A DNA stretch of 64,000 bases from Aplidium turbinatum (taxonomy: Eukaryota > Chordata > Ascidiacea > Aplousobranchia > Polyclinidae): positions 18,998,498-19,062,497 of the forward strand of contig OU964921.1 of assembly GCA_918807975.1 (NCBI GenBank), in the 5' to 3' direction. The notes under the pieces are model-generated. The model ran no database searches, was not told the DNA's origin, and worked only from the letters and a program-made list of their open reading frames with translations. This document shows, piece after piece, positions 1-10,862 of this stretch (the first letter of the stretch is position 1; the number at the start of each line of letters is the position of its first letter). The translations under genes were made by a program, and so were the position numbers.

Positions 1-704
1 TTAGAAAAATTTTTTTGAAAAGACAATTTTTTTTCAATAATGTTCACTTTTAGTACGTAAATAAACTTTCTTAGACAATTTTTAATGACGTTAGTTCCAA
101 ACTAAAAGAATTAGATAGTTTGCCAAAAAAAATTTATTTTTTACTGTATGAAATGTCTTAGAAAAATTTTTGAAAAATTTTTTTGAAAAGACAATTTTTT
201 TTCAATAATGTTCACTTTTAGTTCGTAAATAAATTTTCTTAGACAATTTTTAATAACGTTAGTTCCAAACTAAAAGAATTAGATAGTTTCGCAGAAAAAA
301 ATTATTTTTTAATGCATGAAATGTCTTGGAAAAGTTTTTGAAAAACTTTTGAAAAAGACAATTTTTTTCAACAATGTTCACTTTAGTACGTAAAAAAACT
401 TTCTTAGACAATTTTTAATGACGTTAGTTTTAAACTAAAAGAATTAGATTGTTTCGCAAAAAAAAATTATTTTTCACTGTATGAAATGTTTTACAAAATT
501 TTTGAAAAATTTTTTTGAAAAGACAATTTTTTTTCAATAATGTTCACTATTGGTACGTAAAAAAACTTTCTTAGACAATTTTTAATGACATTAGTTCCAA
601 ACTAAAAGAATTAGATAGTTTCGCAAAAAAAAATTATTTTTCACTGTATGAAATGTCTTAGAAAAGTTTTTGAAAAATTTTTTTGAAAACACAAATTTTT
701 TTCG
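1..704 (+). repeat. Leading segment: recurrent Q cassette
   Basis: These first four or so monomers carry rare linked variants: GTTTGCC, TAGTTCGTAA with AATAACGTT, CGCAGAAAAA with TTTTTTAATGCATG, and CACTATTGGTACG (at 545). The same ordered set returns near 9,135, 13,390, 15,866, 18,959 and 37,190. The match to 18,959 onward runs at an offset of about 18,960 as far as roughly position 1,195, where GTACGTAAAAAAAC here meets GTACGTAACAAAAC there. The cassette therefore crosses the start of the 3,753-bp unit at 705. It shows the array extends to the left of the window. Confidence 0.85.
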
Positions 705-1228
705 ATAATGTTCACTTTTAGTACGTAAAAAAACTTTCTTAGACAATTTTTAATGACGTTAGTTCCAAACAAAAAGAATTAGATAGTTTCGCAAAAAAAA
801 TTATTTTTCACTGTATGAAATGTCTTGGAAAAATTTTTTTAAAAATTCAATTTTTTTTCAATAATGTTCACTTTTAGTACGTAAATAAACTTTCTTAGAC
901 AATTTTTAATGACGTTAGTTCCAAACTAAAAGAATTAGATAGTTTCGCAAAAAAAAAATTATTTTTCACTGTATGAAATGTCTTGGAAGAAGTTTTTTGA
1001 AAAGACAAGTTTTTTTCAATGATGTTCACTTTCAGTACGTAAAAAAACTTTCTTAGACAATTTTTAATGACATTAGTTCCAAACTAAAAGAATTAGATAG
1101 TTTCGCAAAAAAAAATTATTTTTCACTCTATGAAATGTCTTGGAAAAATTTTTTTGAAAAGACAATTTTTTTTCAATAATGTTCACTTTTAGTACGTAAA
1201 AAAACTTTCTTAGACAATTTTTAATGAC

Positions 1229-1385
1229 GTTAGTTCCAAACTAAAAGAATTAGATAGTTTCGCAAAAAAAAATTATTTTTCACTGTATGAAATGTCTTGG
1301 AAATAGTTTTTTGAAAAGACAATTTTTTTTCAATAATGTTCACTTTTGGTACGTAAAAAAACTTTCTTAGACAATTTTTAATGAC
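1229..1385 (+). repeat. Representative short (157-bp) monomer
   Basis: This is a typical short-type unit between two GTTAG anchors. The slippery region reads TTGGAAATAGTTTTTTGAAAAG and has only one copy of the 11-mer that long monomers carry twice. Short monomers range from 155 to 158 bp because A and T tracts vary by a base or two. They include the families marked CTCTAAG, TTGGAAAAATTTTTTTG, TTGGAAAAAG with GACAAG and CAATGATG, and GGTTTTGAAAAATTATTTT. Confidence 0.9.
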
Positions 1386-2372
1386 GTTAGTTCCAAACTA
1401 AAAGAATTAGACAGTTTTGCAAAAAAAAATTATTTTTCACTGTATGAAATGTCTTAGAAAAGTTTTTGAAAAATTTTTTTGAAAAGACAATTTTTTTTCA
1501 ATAATGTTCACTTTTGGTACGTAAAAAAACTTTCTTAGACAATTTTTAATGACGTTAGTTCCAAACTAAAAGAATTAGATAGTTTTGCAAAAAAAAAAAA
1601 GTTTTTCACTGTATGAAATGTTTTTAAAAAATTTTTTTGAAAAGACAATTTTTTTTCAATAATGTTCACTTTTAGTACGTTACAAAACTTCCTTAGACAA
1701 TTTTTAATGACGTTAGTTCCAAACTAAAAGAATTAGATAGTTTCGCAAAAAAAAATTATTTTTCACTGTATGAAATGTCCTTGAAAAATTTTTGAAAAAT
1801 TTTTTTGAAAAGACAATTTTTTTTCAATAATGTTCACTTTTAGTACGTAAATAAACTTTCTTAGACAATTTTTAATGACGTTAGTTCCAAACTAAAAGAA
1901 TTAGATAGTTTCGCAAAAAAAAATTAATTTTCACTGTATGAAATGTCTTAGAAAAATTTCTGAAAAATTTCTTTGATAAGACAATTTTTTTTCAATAATG
2001 TTCATTTTTAGTACGTAAATAAACTTTCTTAGACAATTTTTAATGACGTTAGTTCCAAACTAAAAGAATTAGATAGTTTTCCAAAAAAAAAAAGTTTTTC
2101 ACTGTATGAAATGTCTTGGAAAAATTTTTTTAAAAATTCAATTTTTTTTCAATAATGTTCACTTTTAGTACGTAAATAAACTTTCTTAGACAATTTTTAA
2201 TGACGTTAGTTCCAAACTAAAAGAATTAGATAGTTTCGCAAAAAAAAATTATTTTTTACTGTATGAAATGTTTTTGAAAAATTTTTGAAAAATTTTTTTG
2301 AAAAGACAATTTTTTTTCAATAATGTTCACTTTTAGTACGTAAATAAACTTTCTTAGACAATTTTTAATGAC

Positions 2373-3358
2373 GTTAGTTCCAAACTAAAAGAATTAGATA
2401 GTTTCGCAAAAAAAAATTATTTTTCACTGTATGAAATGTCTTAGAAAAACTTCTGAAAAATTTCTTTGAAAAGACAATTTTTTTTCAATAATGTTCACTT
2501 TTAGTACGTAAATAAACTTTCTTAGACAATTTTTAATGACGTTAGTTCCAAACTAAAAGAATTAGATAGTTTCGCAAAAAAAAATTATTTTTCACTGTAT
2601 GAAATGTCTTAGAAAAATTTCTGAAAAATTTCTTTGAAAAGACAATTTTTTTTCAATAATGTTCACTTTTAGTACGTAAATAAACTTTCTTAGACAATTT
2701 TTAATGACGTTAGTTCCAAACTAAAAGAATTAGATAGTTTCGCAAAAAAAAATTATTTTTCACTCTAAGAAATGTCTTAGAAAAATTTTTTTGAAAAGAC
2801 AATTTTTTTTCAATAATGTTCACTTTTAGTACGTAAATAAACTTTCTTAGACAATTTTTAATGACGTTAGTTCCAAACTAAAAGAATTAGATAGTTTCGC
2901 AAAAAAAAATTATTTTTCACTGTATGAAATGTCTTAGAAAAACTTCTGAAAAATTTCTTTGAAAAGACAATTTTTTTTCAATAATGTTCACTTTTAGTAC
3001 GTAAATAAACTTTCTTAGACAATTTTTAATGACGTTAGTTCCAAACTAAAAGAATTAGATAGTTTCGCAAAAAAAAATTATTTTTCACTGTATGAAATGT
3101 CTTAGAAAAATTTCTGAAAAATTTCTTTGAAAAGACAATTTTTTTTCAATAATGTTCACTTTTAGTACGTAAATAAACTTTCTTAGACAATTTTTAATGA
3201 CGTTAGTTCCAAACTAAAAGAATTAGATAGTTTCGCAAAAAAAAATTATTTTTCACTCTAAGAAATGTCTTAGAAAAATTTTTTTGAAAAGACAATTTTT
3301 TTTCAATAATGTTCACTTTTAGTACGTAAATAAACTTTCTTAGACAATTTTTAATGAC
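2373..3358 (+). repeat. Tandem trimers, 493 bp (168+168+157)
   Basis: Two consecutive trimers start at anchors 2,373 and 2,866, and a third begins at 3,359 but breaks off into long monomers. Each trimer has a long monomer with AAACTTCTGAAAAATTTC, a long monomer with two GAAAAATTTCT copies, and a short monomer marked CACTCTAAGAAATG. The same trimers recur in copy 2 of unit A (about 5,968-6,953) and in the larger duplicate near 10,930-11,460. This is a small higher-order layer inside the 3.75-kb unit. Confidence 0.85.
2541..2708 (+). repeat. Representative long (168-bp) monomer
   Basis: This is a typical long-type unit, taken from one GTTAGTTCC anchor to the next. It holds CTAAAAGAATTAGATAG, TCGC plus an A tract, ATTATTTTTCACTGTATG, AAATGTCTTA, then two tandem copies of the 11-mer GAAAAATTTCT, TTGAAAAGACAA, a run of eight T, CAATAATGTTCAC and the GTACGTAAATAAAC box. 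The 11-mer duplication accounts exactly for the difference from the 157-bp type (157 + 11 = 168). Long monomers form 13 of the 23 units in the 3,753-bp block at 705-4,457. Confidence 0.93.
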
Positions 3359-4457
3359 GTTAGTTCCAAACTAAAAGAATTAGATAGTTTCGCAAAAAAA
3401 AATTATTTTTCACTGTATGAAATGTCTTAGAAAAATTTCTGAAAAATTTCTTTGAAAAGACAATTTTTTTTCAATAATGTTCACTTTTAGTACGTAAATA
3501 AACTTTCTTAGACAATTTTTAATGACGTTAGTTCCAAACTAAAAGAATTAGATAGTTTCGCATTAAAAAATTATTTTTCACTGTATGAAATGTCTTAGAA
3601 AAATTTCTGAAAAATTTCTTTGAAAAGACAATTTTTTTTCAATAATGTTCACTTTTAGTACGTAAATATACTTTCTTAGACAATTTTTAATGATGTTAGT
3701 TCCAAACTAAAAGAATTAGATAGTTTCGCAAAAAAAAATTATTTTTCACTGTATGAAATGTCTTAGAAAAATTTCTGAAAAATTGCTTTGAAAAGACAAT
3801 TTTTTTTCAATAATGTTCACTTTTAGTACGAAAAAAAACTTTCTTAGACAATCTTTAATGACGTTAGTTCCAAACTAAAGGAATTAGATAGTTTCGCAAA
3901 AAAAATTTATTTTTCACTGTATGAAATGTCTTAGAAAAACTTTTGAAAAATTTTTTTGAAAACACAAATTTTTTTCGATAATGTTCACTTTTAGTACGTA
4001 AAAAAACTTTCTTAGACAATTTTTAATGACGTTAGTTCCAAACTAAAAGAATTAGATAGTTTTGCAAAAAAAAAAAGTTTTTCACTGTATGAAATGTTTT
4101 TGAAAAATTTTTTTGAAAAGACAATTTTTTTTCAATAATGTTCACTTTTAGTACGTAAATAAACTTTCTTAGACAATTTTTAATGACGTTAGTTCCAAAC
4201 TAAAAGAATTAGATAGTTTCGCAAAAAAAATTATTTTTCACTGTATGAAATGTCTTGGAAAAAGTTTTTGAAAAGACAAGTTTTTTTCAATGATGTTCAC
4301 TTTTAGTACGTAACAAAACTTTCTTAGACAATTTTTAATGACGTTAGTTCCAAACTAAAAGAATTAGATAGTTTCGCAAAAAAAAATTATTTTTCACTGT
4401 ATGAAATGTCTTAGAAAAATTTCTGAAAAATTTCTTTGAAAAGACAATTTTTTTTCA

Positions 4458-7400
4458 ATAATGTTCACTTTTAGTACGTAAAAAAACTTTCTTAGACAAT
4501 TTTTAATGACGTTAGTTCCAAACAAAAAGAATTAGATAGTTTCGCAAAAAAAATTATTTTTCACTGTATGAAATGTCTTGGAAAAATTTTTTTAAAAATT
4601 CAATTTTTTTTCAATAATGTTCACTTTTAGTACGTAAATAAACTTTCTTAGACAATTTTTAATGACGTTAGTTCCAAACTAAAAGAATTAGATAGTTTCG
4701 CAAAAAAAAAATTATTTTTCACTGTATGAAATGTCTTGGAAGAAGTTTTTTGAAAAGACAAGTTTTTTTCAATGATGTTCACTTTCAGTACGTAAAAAAA
4801 CTTTCTTAGACAATTTTTAATGACATTAGTTCCAAACTAAAAGAATTAGATAGTTTCGCAAAAAAAAATTATTTTTCACTCTATGAAATGTCTTGGAAAA
4901 ATTTTTTTGAAAAGACAATTTTTTTTCAATAATGTTCACTTTTAGTACGTAAAAAAACTTTCTTAGACAATTTTTAATGACGTTAGTTCCAAACTAAAAG
5001 AATTAGATAGTTTCGCAAAAAAAAATTATTTTTCACTGTATGAAATGTCTTGGAAATAGTTTTTTGAAAAGACAATTTTTTTTCAATAATGTTCACTTTT
5101 GGTACGTAAAAAAACTTTCTTAGACAATTTTTAATGACGTTAGTTCCAAACTAAAAGAATTAGACAGTTTTGCAAAAAAAAATTATTTTTCACTGTATGA
5201 AATGTCTTAGAAAAGTTTTTGAAAAATTTTTTTGAAAAGACAATTTTTTTTCAATAATGTTCACTTTTAGTACGTTACAAAACTTCCTTAGACAATTTTT
5301 AATGACGTTAGTTCCAAACTAAAAGAATTAGATAGTTTCGCAAAAAAAAATTATTTTTCACTGTATGAAATGTCCTTGAAAAATTTTTGAAAAATTTTTT
5401 TGAAAAGACAATTTTTTTTCAATAATGTTCACTTTTAGTACGTAAATAAACTTTCTTAGACAATTTTTAATGACGTTAGTTCCAAACTAAAAGAATTAGA
5501 TAGTTTCGCAAAAAAAAATTAATTTTCACTGTATGAAATGTCTTAGAAAAATTTCTGAAAAATTTCTTTGATAAGACAATTTTTTTTCAATAATGTTCAT
5601 TTTTAGTACGTAAATAAACTTTCTTAGACAATTTTTAATGACGTTAGTTCCAAACTAAAAGAATTAGATAGTTTTCCAAAAAAAAAAAGTTTTTCACTGT
5701 ATGAAATGTCTTGGAAAAATTTTTTTAAAAATTCAATTTTTTTTCAATAATGTTCACTTTTAGTACGTAAATAAACTTTCTTAGACAATTTTTAATGACG
5801 TTAGTTCCAAACTAAAAGAATTAGATAGTTTCGCAAAAAAAAATTATTTTTTACTGTATGAAATGTTTTTGAAAAATTTTTGAAAAATTTTTTTGAAAAG
5901 ACAATTTTTTTTCAATAATGTTCACTTTTAGTACGTAAATAAACTTTCTTAGACAATTTTTAATGACGTTAGTTCCAAACTAAAAGAATTAGATAGTTTC
6001 GCAAAAAAAAATTATTTTTCACTGTATGAAATGTCTTAGAAAAACTTCTGAAAAATTTCTTTGAAAAGACAATTTTTTTTCAATAATGTTCACTTTTAGT
6101 ACGTAAATAAACTTTCTTAGACAATTTTTAATGACGTTAGTTCCAAACTAAAAGAATTAGATAGTTTCGCAAAAAAAAATTATTTTTCACTGTATGAAAT
6201 GTCTTAGAAAAATTTCTGAAAAATTTCTTTGAAAAGACAATTTTTTTTCAATAATGTTCACTTTTAGTACGTAAATAAACTTTCTTAGACAATTTTTAAT
6301 GACGTTAGTTCCAAACTAAAAGAATTAGATAGTTTCGCAAAAAAAAATTATTTTTCACTCTAAGAAATGTCTTAGAGAAATTTTTTTGAAAAGACAATTT
6401 TTTTTCAATAATGTTCACTTTTAGTACGTAAATAAACTTTCTTAGACAATTTTTAATGACGTTAGTTCCAAACTAAAAGAATTAGATAGTTTCGCAAAAA
6501 AAAATTATTTTTCACTGTATGAAATGTCTTAGAAAAACTTCTGAAAAATTTCTTTGAAAAGACAATTTTTTTTCAATAATGTTCACTTTTAGTACGTAAA
6601 TAAACTTTCTTAGACAATTTTTAATGACGTTAGTTCCAAACTAAAAGAATTAGATAGTTTCGCAAAAAAAAATTATTTTTCACTGTATGAAATGTCTTAG
6701 AAAAATTTCTGAAAAATTTCTTTGAAAAGACAATTTTTTTTCAATAATGTTCACTTTTAGTACGTAAATAAACTTTCTTAGACAATTTTTAATGACGTTA
6801 GTTCCAAACTAAAAGAATTAGATAGTTTCGCAAAAAAAAATTATTTTTCACTCTAAGAAATGTCTTAGAAAAATTTTTTTGAAAAGACAATTTTTTTTCA
6901 ATAATGTTCACTTTTAGTACGTAAATAAACTTTCTTAGACAATTTTTAATGACGTTAGTTCCAAACTAAAAGAATTAGATAGTTTCGCAAAAAAAAATTA
7001 TTTTTCACTGTATGAAATGTCTTAGAAAAATTTCTGAAAAATTTCTTTGAAAAGACAATTTTTTTTCAATAATGTTCACTTTTAGTACGTAAATAAACTT
7101 TCTTAGACAATTTTTAATGACGTTAGTTCCAAACTAAAAGAATTAGATAGTTTCGCATTAAAAAATTATTTTTCACTGTATGAAATGTCTTAGAAAAATT
7201 TCTGAAAAATTTCTTTGAAAAGACAATTTTTTTTCAATAATGTTCACTTTTAGTACGTAAATATACTTTCTTAGACAATTTTTAATGATGTTAGTTCCAA
7301 ACTAAAAGAATTAGATAGTTTCGCAAAAAAAAATTATTTTTCACTGTATGAAATGTCTTAGAAAAATTTCTGAAAAATTTCTTTGAAAAGACAATTTTTT

Positions 7401-8077
7401 TTCAATAATGTTCACTTTTAGTACGAAAAAAAACTTTCTTAGACAATTTTTAATGACGTTAGTTCCAAACTAAAGGAATTAGATAGTTTCGCAAAAAAAA
7501 TTTATTTTTCACTGTATGAAATGTCTTAGAAAAACTTTTGAAAAATTTTTTTGAAAACACAAATTTTTTTCGATAATGTTCACTTTTAGTACGTAAAAAA
7601 ACTTTCTTAGACAATTTTTAATGACGTTAGTTCCAAACTAAAAGAATTAGATAGTTTTGCAAAAAAAAAAAGTTTTTCACTGTATGAAATGTTTTTGAAA
7701 AATTTTTTTGAAAAGACAATTTTTTTTCAATAATGTTCACTTTTAGTACGTAAATAAACTTTCTTAGACAATTTTTAATGACGTTAGTTCCAAACTAAAA
7801 GAATTAGATAGTTTCGCAAAAAAAATTATTTTTCACTGTATGAAATGTCTTGGAAAAAGTTTTTGAAAAGACAAGTTTTTTTCAATGATGTTCACTTTTA
7901 GTACGTAACAAAACTTTCTTAGACAATTTTTAATGACGTTAGTTCCAAACTAAAAGAATTAGATAGTTTCGCAAAAAAAAATTATTTTTCACTGTATGAA
8001 ATGTCTTAGAAAAATTTCTGAAAAATTTCTTTGAAAAGACAATTTTTTTTCAATAATGTTCACTTTTAGTACGTAAA
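4458..8077 (+). repeat. Higher-order unit A, copy 2 (one monomer deleted)
   Basis: This is the second tandem copy of the 3,753-bp unit. The offset to copy 1 is 3,753 up to about 5,220 and 3,595 from GTACGTTAC at 5,270 onward, so exactly one 158-bp monomer (copy 1, about 1,480-1,670) is missing. Only scattered single-base differences were noticed elsewhere, for example AATTGCTTTG and AATCTTTAATG in copy 1 against the usual forms here. The match ends at 8,077, where copy 1 has GTACGTAAAAAAAC and this copy has GTACGTAAATAAAC. Confidence 0.92.
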
Positions 8078-9050
8078 TAAACTTTCTTAGACAATTTTTA
8101 ATGACGTTAGTTCCAAACTAAAAGAATTAGATAGTTTCGCAAAAAAAAATTATTTTTCACTCTAAGAAATGTCTTAGAAAAATTTTTTTGATAAGACAAT
8201 TTTTTTTCAATAATGTTCACTTTTAGTACGTAAATAAACTTTCTTAGACAATTTTTAATGACGTTAGTTCCAAACTAAAAGAATTAGATAGTTTCGCAAA
8301 AAAAAATTATTTTTCACTGTATGAAATGTCTTAGAAAAATTTCTGAAAAATTTCTTTGAAAAGACAATTTTTTTTCAATAATGTTCACTTTTAGTACGTA
8401 AATAAACTTTCTTAGACAATTTTTAATGACGTTAGTTCCAAACTAAAAGAATTAGATAGTTTCGCATTAAAAAATTATTTTTCACTGTATGAAATGTCTT
8501 AGAAAAATTTCTGAAAAATTTCTTTGAAAAGACAATTTTTTTTCAATAATGTTCACTTTTAGTACGTAAATAAACTTTCTTAGACAATTTTTAATGACGT
8601 TAGTTCCAAACTAAAGGAATTAGATAGTTTCGCAAAAAAATTTTATTTTTCACTGTATGAAATGTCTTAGAAAAACTTTTGAAAAATTTTTTTGAAAACA
8701 CAAATTTTTTTCGATAATGTTCACTTTTAGTACGTAAAAAAACTTTCTTAGACAATTTTTAATGACGTTAGTTCCAAACTAAAAGAATTAGATAGTTTTG
8801 CAAAAAAAAAAGTTTTTCACTGTATGAAATGTTTTTGAAAAATTTTTTTGAAAAGACAATTTTTTTTCAATAATGTTCACTTTTAGTACGTAAATAAACT
8901 TTCTTAGACAATTTTTAATGACGTTAGTTCCAAACTAAAAGAATTAGATAGTTTCGCAAAAAAAAATTATTTTTCACTGTATGAAATGTCTTGGAAAAAG
9001 TTTTTGAATAGACAAGTTTTTTTCAATGATGTTCACTTTTAGTACGTAAC
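8078..9050 (+). repeat. Partial tandem re-duplication of 6,769-7,93x
   Basis: After unit A copy 2, the sequence repeats its own recent past. CTCTAAG at 6,851 returns at 8,160 and CGCATTA at 7,154 returns at 8,463 (offset 1,309). CTAAAGGAATT at 7,470 returns at 8,611 (offset 1,141). The offset drops by 168, so one long monomer is missing from this copy. The left edge is ambiguous because flanking monomers are identical. The copy ends near 9,050, where GACGTT is replaced by GACATT at 9,076. Confidence 0.82.
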
Positions 9051-10411
9051 AAAACTTTCTTAGACAATTTTTAATGACATTAGTTCCAAACTAAAAGAAT
9101 TAGATAGTTTCGCAAAAAAAAATTATTTTTCACTCTAAGAAATGTCTTAGAAAAATTTTTTTGAAAAGACAATTTTTTTTCAATAATGTTCACTTTTAGT
9201 ACGTAAATAAACTTTCTTAGACAATTTTTAATGACGTTAGTTCCAAACTAAAAGAATTAGATAGTTTGCCAAAAAAAATTTTATTTTTTACTGTATGAAA
9301 TGTCTTAGAAAAATTTTTGAAAAATTTTTTTGAAAAGACAATTTTTTTTCAATAATGTTCACTTTTAGTTCGTAAATAAACTTTCTTAGACAATTTTTAA
9401 TAACGTTAGTTCCAAACTAAAAGAATTAAATAGTTTCGCAGAAAAAAATTATTTTTTAATGCATGAAATGTCTTGGAAAAGTTTTTGAAAAACTTTTGAA
9501 AAAGACAATTTTTTTCAATAATGTTCACTTTAGTACGTAAAAAAACTTTCTTAGACAATTTTTAATGACGTTAGTTTTAAACTAAAAGAATTAGATTGTT
9601 TCGCAAAAAAAAATTATTTTTCACTGTATGAAATGTTTTACAAAATTTTTGAAAAATTTTTTTGAAAAGACAATTTTTTTTCAATAATGTTCACTATTGG
9701 TACGTAAAAAAACTTTCTTAGACAATTTTTAATGACATTAGTTCCAAACTAAAAGAATAAGATAGTTTCGCAAAAAAAAATTATTTTTCACTGTATGAAA
9801 TGTCTTAGAAAAGTTTTTGAAAAATTTTTTTGATAACACAAATTTTTTTCGATAATGTTCACTTTTAGTACGTAAAAAAACTTTCTTAGACAATTTTTAA
9901 TGACGTTAGTTCCAAACAAAAAGAATTAGATAGTTTCGCAAAAAAAATTATTTTTCACTGTATGAAATGTCTTGGAAAAATTTTTTTAAAAATTCAATTT
10001 TTTTTCAATAATGTTCACTTTTAGTACGTAAATAAACTTTCTTAGACAATTTTTAATGACGTTAGTTCCAAACTAAAAGAATTAGATAGTTTCGCAAAAA
10101 AAAATTATTTTTCACGGTATGAAATGTCTTGGAAAAAGTTTTTTGAAAAGACAAGTTTTTTTCAATGATGTTCACTTTTAGTACGTAACAAAACTTTCTT
10201 AGACAATTTTTAATGACGTTAGTTCCAAACTAAAAGAATTAGATAGTTTCCTAAAAAAAAATTATTTTTTACTGTATGAAATGTCTTAGAAAAATTTTTG
10301 AAAAATTTTTTTGAAAAGACAATTTTTTTTCAATAATGTTCACTTTTAGTTCGTAAATAAACTTTCTTAGACAATTTTCAATGACGTTAGTTCCAAACTA
10401 AAAGAATTAGA
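9051..10411 (+). repeat. Segment D, copy 1 (carries Q cassette)
   Basis: This part of unit B corresponds to 13,310-14,669. It includes the Q cassette markers GTTTGCC (9,268), TAGTTCGTAA, AATAACGTT, the rare AAGAATTAAATAG (9,421, shared only with 13,68x) and CACTATTGGTACG (9,693). Near 9,270 it has one more base in an A/T tract than its partner. It ends where TTAGAGAG replaces TTAGATAG at 10,412. Confidence 0.85.
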
Positions 10412-10862
10412 GAGTTTTGCAAAAAAAATTATTTTTTACTGCATGAAATGTCTTGAAAAAGTTTTTGAGAAACTTTTGAAAAAGACAATTTTTTTCAATA
10501 ATGTTCACTTTAGTACGTAAAAAAACTTTCTTAGACAATTTTTAATGACGTTAGTTTCAAACTAAAAGAATTAGATTGTTTCGCAAAAAAAAATTATTTT
10601 TCACTGTATGAAATGTCTTAGAAAAGTTTTTGAAAAATTTTTTTAAAAAGGCAATTTTTTTTTAATAATGTTCACTTTTAGTACGTAAAAAAACTTTCTT
10701 AGACAATTTTTAATGACGTTAGTTCCAAACTATAAGAATTAGTTAGTTTCGCAAAAAAAAATTATTTTGCACAGTATGAAATGTCTTGGAAAAATTTTTT
10801 TGAAAAGACAATTTTTTTTCAATAATGTTCACTTTTAGTACGTAACAAAACTTCCTTAGATG
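10412..10862 (+). repeat. Recurrent trio of variant monomers (GAGAG trio)
   Basis: These monomers are marked in order by TTAGAGAGTTTTGC with CTGCATG, TTTTTGAGAAACTTTTG with CACTTTAGTACG, GGCAATTTTTTTTTAATAATG, GCACAGTATG, and ACTTCCTTAGATGA. The trio recurs in the same order near 17,935, 21,030, 24,805, 26,770, 34,130, 35,283, 45,290, 49,210, 51,180, 58,515 and 60,475, sometimes shortened. It has no counterpart between unit B copy 2 and what follows it. Confidence 0.8.

Larger units (their letters stand above)
705..4457 (+). repeat. Higher-order unit A, copy 1 (3,753 bp, 23 monomers)
   Basis: This is the first of two tandem copies. Diagnostic variants here (AAACAAAAAGAATT at 767, TTGGAAGAAG at 984, ACAGTTTTGC at 1,411) reappear 3,753 bp later at 4,520, 4,737 and 5,164. 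Anchor spacings read from 758 are 156, 158, 157, 157, 168, 158, 168, 168, 157, 168, 168, 168, 157, 168, 168, 157, 168, 168, 168, 168, 157, 155, 168: 13 long and 10 short, summing to 3,753. The left edge is where CGATAATG (copy 1) and CAATAATG (copy 2) differ at 704. Confidence 0.93.
6292..10862 (+). repeat. Large unit B, copy 1 (4,571-bp period)
   Basis: This stretch is repeated directly after itself at 10,863. Positions 6,292-8,597 match 10,863-13,168 at offset 4,571 (CTCTAAG at 6,357 and 10,928; TTTTTTTGATAAGAC near 8,184 and 12,755). Positions 9,051-10,411 match 13,310-14,669 at offset 4,258-4,259. It overlaps unit A copy 2, so the B duplication postdates the A duplication. The middle differs: 8,598-9,050 has no full counterpart in the second copy. 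The last 451 bp (10,412-10,862) also lack one. Confidence 0.85.
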
